The notes under the pieces: model-generated
The model's input: the letters and a program-made list of their open reading frames with translations, nothing else
What the model was told of the DNA's origin: nothing
Databases searched by the model: none
In this document: positions 6,458-10,260 of the stretch, piece after piece
How the letters are laid out: every line of letters begins with the position of its first letter
Position numbering within the stretch: position 1 is the first letter of the stretch
DNA from: Candidatus Pacearchaeota archaeon
GTDB taxonomy: Archaea > Nanobdellota > Nanobdellia > Pacearchaeales > GW2011-AR1
NCBI GenBank assembly: GCA_014728745.1
Contig: WJLC01000010.1
Location: forward strand, 1-10,260
Reading direction: 5' to 3'
DNA length: 10,260 bases
Program-made: the position numbers and the translations under genes

Positions 6458-6530
6458 TGGGGCTGCGCGGATTCGAACCGCGGTCATGAAGCCCCAAACC
6501 TCATAGGCTACCAGGCTACCCCACAGCCCC
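6458..6530 (-). tRNA. tRNA-Pro (anticodon UGG)
   Basis: The 73-base minus-strand sequence folds into a complete cloverleaf. The acceptor stem GGGGCTG pairs with CAGCCCC and the discriminator is A73. A weak D stem with two G-U pairs encloses a loop containing GG (18, 19). The anticodon stem TGAGG pairs with CTTCA, enclosing the loop TTTGGGG, and the T arm is CGCGG-TTCGAAT-CCGCG. The anticodon at 34-36 is TGG, reading CCA and probably other proline codons. G36 and G37 are as expected for proline. CCA is not encoded; the next bases are TTTT. No intron is seen. Confidence 0.96.
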
Positions 6531-6556
6531 TTATTGGAATAAGTAACTTTAAGGAT

Positions 6557-6564
6557 TTTATAAA
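6557..6564 (-). promoter_or_regulatory. TATA box of tRNA-Pro
   Basis: The palindromic TTTATAAA lies 27-34 bases before the first base of the tRNA, the right position for transcription starting a few bases upstream of the mature 5' end. Confidence 0.65.
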
Positions 6565-6614
6565 CTTATTTTTTTATTATTTTTACTTATTATTTATTAT
6601 TTGTTTATTGTGAA

Positions 6615-7361
6615 TTATTTCTTTTTCTCAGATGAAGCACCTTCTGCCTTGCCTGCTCCTGGCTTTGCTGCTTCTTTACCTGCCGCTACTGGCTTTGCTG
6701 CTTCTTTTCCAGGTTCAGCTCCTGCATCTGCTCCGGGTTTAGCTTCACCTTCTGCTGCAGCTGCTGCCTCTGCTTCTTCTGCTTCTTCAGCTGCTTTTTC
6801 TAATTCAATTCTCTTTTCTTGCTTATTATGAACTTCCTTAAAGTATTCGTCTAGTTTCTTTCTCTTTTCAGGAGAAGTGTCTGTTTTTTGAGAATTAATC
6901 TCCTCATCAAATTTTCCAGAGTCAATATCTTCTGCCAAATCCTTTGGCATTTTATTTTCAACTAAAACTCCTAAGCTTGTGCATGTTCCAAGTACAGATT
7001 TAACAGCTGATTTAAAATCTTTAGCAAGAAGATTCTGCCTTTTTTGCTTTGCTATTGAAATAATCTGTTCGATTGAAGCATTTGCAACTTGTAATTTTCC
7101 CTGGATTCCTGAGCCTTTGTCTACTCCAAGTTCTTTTTTCAATAATTCTGAAACAGGGGGTGAAAAAACCCTTACATCAAAGTCCTTTGTTGCGGTATCA
7201 ACATCTAGCTCAACTGGAACCTTTAGACCCTTGAATTCTTTTGTTGCATCATTAACACTAGAAATAACTTTTCCTATGTTTATTCCTGCTGGTCCAAGCT
7301 TCTGAGCCAGTACAGGTCCTGGTTGCATTGAACCGCCCTCAACTAAAAGTTTTATTTGCAT
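6615..7361 (-). CDS. rpl11: Ribosomal protein uL11 with long alanine/glutamate/lysine tail
   Basis: uL11 binds the 23S rRNA GTPase centre at the base of the ribosomal stalk. Residues 1-155 are a complete archaeal L11. The N-terminal domain contains P-G-P-V-L-A-Q-K-L-G-P-A-G-I-N (14-28), and a Pro-rich hinge S-P-P-V lies at 67-70. The RNA-binding domain contains K-K-E-L-G-V-x-K-G-S-G (75-85) and L-L-A-K-D, ending with V-L-G-T-C-x-S-L-G-V near 123-132. Residues 156-248 are an addition: a predicted charged helix (about 165-200), then low-complexity Ala/Glu/Gly/Pro/Lys with a 10-residue repeat (KEAAKPVAAG, KEAAKPGAGK). Family members are usually 140-165 residues. The tail region is more GC-rich than its surroundings. 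uL1, uL10 and P1, often next to L11 in archaea, do not follow. The start is confirmed by the conserved N-terminus. Confidence 0.93.
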   Translation of the reverse strand: MQIKLLVEGGSMQPGPVLAQKLGPAGINIGKVISSVNDATKEFKGLKVPVELDVDTATKDFDVRVFSPPVSELLKKELGVDKGSGIQGKLQVANASIEQIISIAKQKRQNLLAKDFKSAVKSVLGTCTSLGVLVENKMPKDLAEDIDSGKFDEEINSQKTDTSPEKRKKLDEYFKEVHNKQEKRIELEKAAEEAEEAEAAAAAEGEAKPGADAGAEPGKEAAKPVAAGKEAAKPGAGKAEGASSEKKK

Positions 7362-7387
7362 TTTATTTTGTTTTTTGTTTACTTTAA
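7362..7387 (-). promoter_or_regulatory. A-rich leader of rpl11, copy of the spt5 leader
   Basis: The 26 bases directly before the rpl11 ATG match the 26 bases before the spt5 ATG (7885-7910) with one mismatch. On the minus strand it is A-rich with isolated C residues (AAACAAAAAACAAAATAAA). It holds no Shine-Dalgarno motif. A looser relative precedes rpoP (6043-6064). Confidence 0.7.
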
Positions 7388-7419
7388 TTATTTTTGGTTT
7401 TTAGTATGATTTATCTTTT

Positions 7420-7884
7420 TTACTTTTTTTCTTTATCTGATTCTTTCTTGTCTCTTCTTATTACTCTAACATTATCTATTTTAACTGTAACAGGTAATGG
7501 GACAACTGCTCCTAAAAGACTTACAACAATCTCTTCTTTTTGCTTATCTATTCTCTTAACTTTTGCTTTTTCTCCTTTAAGTGTAGATCCTGTTAATTCT
7601 ACAATATCTCCTTCTCTTATTGTAACATTGCTTATTGAAGGCTCTATCATTCCTTTGACTTCATCATATGTTATTGTTTTTCCAATGATTCCTTTAACAT
7701 AAGGAAGATTATAGGCTGCTTCTTCAGCTGAATCTCTGTCTTCTGCTTCTAAAAGAATATATCCTCTTAGACCATGAGGGTGTGAAATAGAATGTACATT
7801 AAGCTTTTTTCTTTTCACTTTATGAGCAATCATCTCAACTGCTCTTGCTTCTTTGTTTGTTGTTACTTTTATAATAAAAATCAT
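7420..7884 (-). CDS. spt5: Transcription elongation factor Spt5 (NusG family)
   Basis: Spt5 binds the RNA polymerase clamp across the DNA channel, with Spt4 as partner in archaea, and makes elongation processive. The 154-residue protein has the standard two-domain archaeal form. The NGN domain (about 1-83) includes the H-G-L-R-G-Y-I-L-L-E-A-E segment at 57-68 and the P-Y-V-K-G-I-I-G stretch near 81-88. A KOW domain (about 90-147) includes G-D-I-V-E-L-T-G at 112-119 and G-E-K-A-K-V near 124-129. The tail is short and charged. It precedes rpl11 by 58 bases, the common archaeal order. secE would normally be its immediate upstream neighbour; here an unrelated membrane protein gene intervenes. The leader is nearly the same as that of rpl11. 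Confidence 0.95.
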   Translation of the reverse strand: MIFIIKVTTNKEARAVEMIAHKVKRKKLNVHSISHPHGLRGYILLEAEDRDSAEEAAYNLPYVKGIIGKTITYDEVKGMIEPSISNVTIREGDIVELTGSTLKGEKAKVKRIDKQKEEIVVSLLGAVVPLPVTVKIDNVRVIRRDKKESDKEKK

Positions 7885-7910
7885 TTTATTTTGTTTTTTG
7901 TTTATTTTAA
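7885..7910 (-). promoter_or_regulatory. A-rich leader of spt5, copy of the rpl11 leader
   Basis: These 26 bases abut the spt5 ATG and differ from 7362-7387 at a single position. The match includes the spacing to the ATG and ends a few bases beyond it on the far side. There is no Shine-Dalgarno motif. Confidence 0.7.
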
Positions 7911-7967
7911 CTTAATTTAATTTGTTTTATTCTGATATTATTTTGATTTTGCTTCAGCTACTTCATA

Positions 7968-7981
7968 ACTTCTTAAGAAGT
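7968..7981. promoter_or_regulatory. 14-bp perfect palindrome at the probable spt5 promoter
   Basis: ACTTCTTAAGAAGT is a perfect inverted repeat. A TATA-like ATAAATATA (minus strand, 7985-7993) lies just upstream in the spt5 direction, so the palindrome would cover about the 15-20 bases between TATA and transcription start, where archaeal repressors often bind. In RNA, a second pairing is possible between CTACTTC and GAAGTAG (7977-7983 with 7958-7964), which excludes the first. Confidence 0.45.
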
Positions 7982-8015
7982 AGATATATTTATGATAAAA
8001 ATGAGGTTTATAAAA

Positions 8016-8510
8016 TTATCTTTTGGGTTTTTTCTTGTTTTTCTGGCTTTTTGGGACATAAATAATATAATTATTCTTCCAAAAAGAAACAATGTTTGTT
8101 ATAACAGGAATTAAGTAAATCAATACTGCCCAATCAGAGTAAAATGAAATTGCGAGAGTAATGACAACATAAAAAAGAATTATAAGATATGCAAAGATGG
8201 ATGTGAGGTATCCAGTTTTTTCAAAATTATATATTTTTATCCCATGTCTTTTAATATACATAATAGGGGAATGAACCCATAAAACAGCTCTTAGCAAAGC
8301 TCCTTTTTTAGGAATTCTTTTTTGTGGGGAGTAGAATTTCTGCAAGAACACTTCCTCTACAATTCCTGCGATTAATAAAAAAGCTACAGAAAAATAAAAG
8401 AGCAGAGGCTTTCCAAAAATCATGATTAGTGCCAATGCCAGGAGAAGAATGAATAAATGACTTAATCTTACAGTAATTGTCTTAATTGTCTTGATTATTT
8501 TCTTTTTCAT
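8016..8510 (-). CDS. Multi-pass membrane protein between secE and spt5, unknown function
   Basis: The 164-residue protein has about four membrane segments (about 15-33, 35-55, 100-122 and 124-143). A basic amphipathic loop of roughly 40 residues lies between the second and third segments, and the C-terminal tail is highly basic (last 12 residues mostly Lys). I recognise no family and see no catalytic motif. The basic ends and loop suggest both termini face the cytoplasm. Its ATG is 14 bases after the secE stop, so it is very probably in the same transcript and may be coupled. This position interrupts the usual secE-spt5 adjacency. A role with the Sec channel or a membrane-bound ribosome is conceivable, but only by position. 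Confidence 0.8.
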   Translation of the reverse strand: MKKKIIKTIKTITVRLSHLFILLLALALIMIFGKPLLFYFSVAFLLIAGIVEEVFLQKFYSPQKRIPKKGALLRAVLWVHSPIMYIKRHGIKIYNFEKTGYLTSIFAYLIILFYVVITLAISFYSDWAVLIYLIPVITNIVSFWKNNYIIYVPKSQKNKKKPKR

Positions 8511-8524
8511 TTAAATTAAAAGGT

Positions 8525-8689
8525 TTACACAAAAATTTTCATTATTATTGAAACTGCAAAACCCAATGTTCCTAATATTGCCACACCTATGGCAGATACT
8601 TTTGCAGTTGTCCAAAACTCCTCTTTGTTTGGCTTTTTTAATGCCATCCAGACTCTCTTGCATTTTGGTATGAATGATTTTATACTCAT
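8525..8689 (-). CDS. secE: Preprotein translocase subunit SecE (Sec61 gamma)
   Basis: This 54-residue single-span protein was read directly from the minus strand. SecE clamps the SecY channel in the membrane. The archaeal/eukaryotic short form is clear. An amphipathic N-terminal helix contains F-I-P-K-C-K-R-V-W (6-14), followed by K-K-P-N-K-E-E-F-W-T-T-A-K (18-30), the family's conserved K-P-x-x-x-E-F block. A single membrane helix (about 31-50) contains V-S-A-I-G-V-A-I-L-G-T-L-G-F. The chain ends right after it, as is normal for about 55-65 residue members. It follows the 79-residue gene by 40 bases and precedes the 164-residue membrane gene by 14. Confidence 0.93.
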   Translation of the reverse strand: MSIKSFIPKCKRVWMALKKPNKEEFWTTAKVSAIGVAILGTLGFAVSIIMKIFV

Positions 8690-8729
8690 GGTTTTATTAG
8701 AAATAAAAGGTTTTTAAAATTGTTTGTTT

Positions 8730-8969
8730 TTAATCATCAAGGCTTTCTCCTGATACCCTATCCTCTTTAATAACAACTTTCTCAAGCTCTCCCTTATATG
8801 TTCTTTTTACTCTGATTTTCTCAACAGTAATATCATTAGAATTCAATTCCTCAACTGCCTCTTCTTTATTACTTGCTTTTATTATTCCTGTTCTTAAAAC
8901 AGCGTATCCTCTTCCTGGATTTTCATCAAAATATCTTGTTCTTCCAAAAAAATTATATGAATTAAACAT
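8730..8969 (-). CDS. Small conserved-looking protein between ftsZ and secE, unknown function
   Basis: The 79-residue soluble protein is not assigned. An aromatic, arginine-containing start (Y-N-F-F-G-R-T-R-Y-F-D) leads to a likely beta-alpha-beta unit: strand G-Y-A-V-L-R-T-G-I-I-K-A, helix S-N-K-E-E-A-V-E-E-L, turn N-S-N-D-I-T-V, strand E-K-I-R-V-K-R. A charged tail ends it. The A-S-x-x-E-A-x-x-x-L-x-x-x-x-I-x-V pattern also occurs in ribosomal protein eL20 (LX) and in type II secretion F proteins, but the rest does not match either, so I make no assignment. It begins 24 bases after the ftsZ stop with a strong ribosome binding site (GGGAG, 5 bases before the ATG), the best one in this strand's block. 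This implies active translation from the ftsZ transcript. Confidence 0.75.
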   Translation of the reverse strand: MFNSYNFFGRTRYFDENPGRGYAVLRTGIIKASNKEEAVEELNSNDITVEKIRVKRTYKGELEKVVIKEDRVSGESLDD

Positions 8970-8970
8970 T

Positions 8971-8979
8971 CCCTCTCCC
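8971..8979 (-). promoter_or_regulatory. Shine-Dalgarno site of the 79-residue gene
   Basis: GGGAGAGGG on the minus strand, between the ftsZ stop and the ATG at 8969. The GGGAG part ends 5 bases from the start codon. Most other genes in the block lack such a site, so it supports both the gene and this start. Confidence 0.65.
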
Positions 8980-8993
8980 TAACTTTTGCACGT

Positions 8994-10157
8994 TTATTCA
9001 AAAAATTCAATTCCCAATTCCTCTTCTATTTCACGATGCTTTATCTCATCCATTGAGCCTGCATCTCCGAGAATTTGAGAGCTTTTTACACCTGTGACAA
9101 TAAGCAATACTCTCACGGATTTTTCCATGTCTGGAGATATTTGAGCTCCCCAAATTAACTTAGCGTCTGGTGATAATTTTTGACCTATTGATTCTATTAC
9201 TTCTTTGCATTCGTCAAGAGACATATCATCTCCTCCAACAACATTAACAAGAGCTCCAGTTGCATCTGAGATGTCAACATCAAGCAAAGGGTTTTGAACT
9301 GCTTTTGCAACAGCATCTAATGACCTTTGTTCTGTATCTGATTCTCCCATTCCTATTAAAGAGACTCCTCCGTCCATCATAATTGTCTTAATGTCTGCAA
9401 AATCTAAATTAACTAGTCCAGAGACAGTTACAAGCTCTGTGACTCCTTTTACAGCATTTGTAAGGATTTCGTCTGAAATCTTGAATGCAGTGTGCAGTGG
9501 CAATTCTGGAGCAAGCTCAAGAAGCTTGTCATTTGGAATAACTATCAGTGTGTCAACCATGGCCTCCATTTTTTCTAGTCCAAGCATTGCATTCTCAATT
9601 CTTTTTCTTCCTTCTATTGTGAAAGGCAGAGTTACAACTCCTATGGTCAATGATCCTATTTTCTTTGCTATTCTTGCAACTTCTGGGGCAGCTCCTGTAC
9701 CTGTTCCCCCTCCTAAACCACAAGTAATGAATATCATATCTGCTCCAGCCATCTTCTTTTTAATGTCTGATTCAGATTCTTTAGCTGCTTCTTCTCCAAT
9801 TCTTGGATTGCTTCCAGCTCCAAGCCCTTGGGTTAATTCTTTTCCAATAAGTATTTTTTGATCTGCATTTGCATATAATAAATCCTGAGCATCTGTATTA
9901 ATAGCGACAAGTTCTCCTCCTTTAATTCCTATTTCTTTCATTCTACTTAAGGAATTGTTTCCTCCGCCTCCGATTCCAACAACCTTAATTTTGGCTTTTT
10001 GGGTTTTCAAAAGTTCTTCTAACTCTCTATCTATTTCATTTGCAGAACTAGAACCAGAACTAGAAGAAAATCCAGACATATTTTGAACAGGGCTTGAATT
10101 TTCCTTGTTTTGGGATTGAAAAGAACTTTCACTCTTTTGTTGATAATTTTCATCCAT
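8994..10157 (-). CDS. ftsZ: Cell division GTPase FtsZ
   Basis: FtsZ is the tubulin homologue that polymerises into the division ring. The 387-residue protein has every core element: the glycine loop G-I-G-G-G-G-N-N (61-68), the GTP signature G-G-G-T-G-T-G (149-155), the A-F-K-I-S-D-E-I-L helix (224-232), and the T7 synergy loop N-L-D-F-A-D (250-255), which completes the active site of the next subunit. The end, with V-K-S-S-Q-I-L-G and the short C-terminus E-L-G-I-E-F-F-E, resembles archaeal FtsZ1 rather than the long-linker bacterial form. Residues 1-42 are an added Ser/Gln/Asn-rich, probably disordered segment. sepF, its likely membrane anchor, is further along the same strand. A TATA box lies 21-29 bases upstream of the ATG. 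Confidence 0.97.
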   Translation of the reverse strand: MDENYQQKSESSFQSQNKENSSPVQNMSGFSSSSGSSSANEIDRELEELLKTQKAKIKVVGIGGGGNNSLSRMKEIGIKGGELVAINTDAQDLLYANADQKILIGKELTQGLGAGSNPRIGEEAAKESESDIKKKMAGADMIFITCGLGGGTGTGAAPEVARIAKKIGSLTIGVVTLPFTIEGRKRIENAMLGLEKMEAMVDTLIVIPNDKLLELAPELPLHTAFKISDEILTNAVKGVTELVTVSGLVNLDFADIKTIMMDGGVSLIGMGESDTEQRSLDAVAKAVQNPLLDVDISDATGALVNVVGGDDMSLDECKEVIESIGQKLSPDAKLIWGAQISPDMEKSVRVLLIVTGVKSSQILGDAGSMDEIKHREIEEELGIEFFE

Positions 10158-10177
10158 AAAAAAATGATGTTAGAGTT

Positions 10178-10186
10178 GTTTATAAG
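10178..10186 (-). promoter_or_regulatory. TATA box of ftsZ
   Basis: CTTATAAAC on the minus strand, 21-29 bases before the ftsZ ATG, which matches leaderless spacing. ftsZ appears to be the head of the transcript that continues to secE. Confidence 0.55.
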
Positions 10187-10198
10187 AATTGTTGTATT

Positions 10199-10260
10199 TT
10201 ATTCTTTATTTTGAGTTATCTTATTTGGCTTTTTCTCTGTTTCTGGCTTCTCTTTAATTT
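10199..10260 (-). CDS. Possible C-terminal end of an upstream gene (partial)
   Basis: One minus-strand frame is open from the window edge to a TAA at 10199-10201. It encodes 19 residues of lysine, glutamate and proline-rich tail (I-K-E-K-P-E-T-E-K-K-P-N-K), typical of a disordered protein end. A second frame is also open for 14 residues, so the frame choice is uncertain. Nothing can be said of function. Confidence 0.4.
   Translation of the reverse strand, partial: IKEKPETEKKPNKITQNKE

Noticed and set aside
6601..6831. Plus-strand Ala/Ser/Pro-rich frame opposite the uL11 tail
   Set aside because: It is the complement of the repetitive tail, while the minus-strand frame continues directly from conserved uL11.
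8730..8969. Assignment of the 79-residue protein as ribosomal eL20 (LX)
   Set aside because: Only a short A-S-x-x-E-A...I-x-V stretch agrees; the rest does not match and the gene context is wrong.
9391..9861. 156-codon open frame on the plus strand opposite ftsZ
   Set aside because: It is antisense to conserved FtsZ sequence, including the GTP signature, and its composition is that of a shadow frame.

Overview
The window looks like a chromosomal segment of an AT-rich archaeon with a small genome, most likely a DPANN lineage such as Pacearchaeota or Woesearchaeota. That placement is an inference. It rests on archaeal-type information-processing genes (Spt5, uL11, eL43, RNA polymerase subunit P, prefoldin beta, the Sec61-gamma type of SecE), archaeal FtsZ and SepF, a diphthamide enzyme, TATA-box promoters with leaderless spacing, and very short intergenic gaps. 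I see no insertion sequence, prophage, CRISPR array or defence island.

Left part (1-4304), mostly cell envelope. Two plus-strand membrane genes come first: a single-pass protein with a lysine-rich cytoplasmic tail (13-855) and a small multidrug export family protein (860-1345). The second overlaps, tail to tail, an archaeosortase/exosortase-family transpeptidase (1329-1922, minus). Next on the minus strand is a large secreted, acidic, S-layer-like protein (2091-3686) whose C-terminus has the layout of a sorting signal, so it is a natural candidate substrate. Diverging from it is a small multi-pass membrane protein (3921-4304, plus). Its leader carries tandem copies of a unit containing both a ribosome binding site and a start codon.

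Right part (4342-10260), all on the minus strand. In transcription order it holds the end of an unidentified gene (10199-10260), ftsZ, a 79-residue unknown, secE, an unknown membrane protein, spt5, rpl11, tRNA-Pro(UGG), rpl37ae, rpoP, pfdB, sepF and dph2. It resembles two widespread archaeal clusters joined together: ftsZ-secE-spt5-rpl11, and rpl37ae-rpoP-pfdB. Two genes (secE, rpoP) are too short for ordinary ORF calling and were read directly from the sequence.

How they fit together: FtsZ and SepF are the polymer and its membrane anchor for cell division. SecE belongs to the protein-conducting channel that would export the S-layer-like protein. Spt5 and RpoP serve transcription. uL11, eL43, tRNA-Pro and Dph2 (EF-2 modification) serve translation. 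Prefoldin serves folding.

The points most worth a second look are: the archaeosortase beside its likely substrate; a Dph2 that begins exactly at domain 2 and lacks the domain-1 cluster cysteine; the tandem start-site repeat before the 3921 gene; near-identical leaders before spt5 and rpl11; a 14-bp palindrome at a likely spt5 promoter; and a 93-residue tail on uL11.
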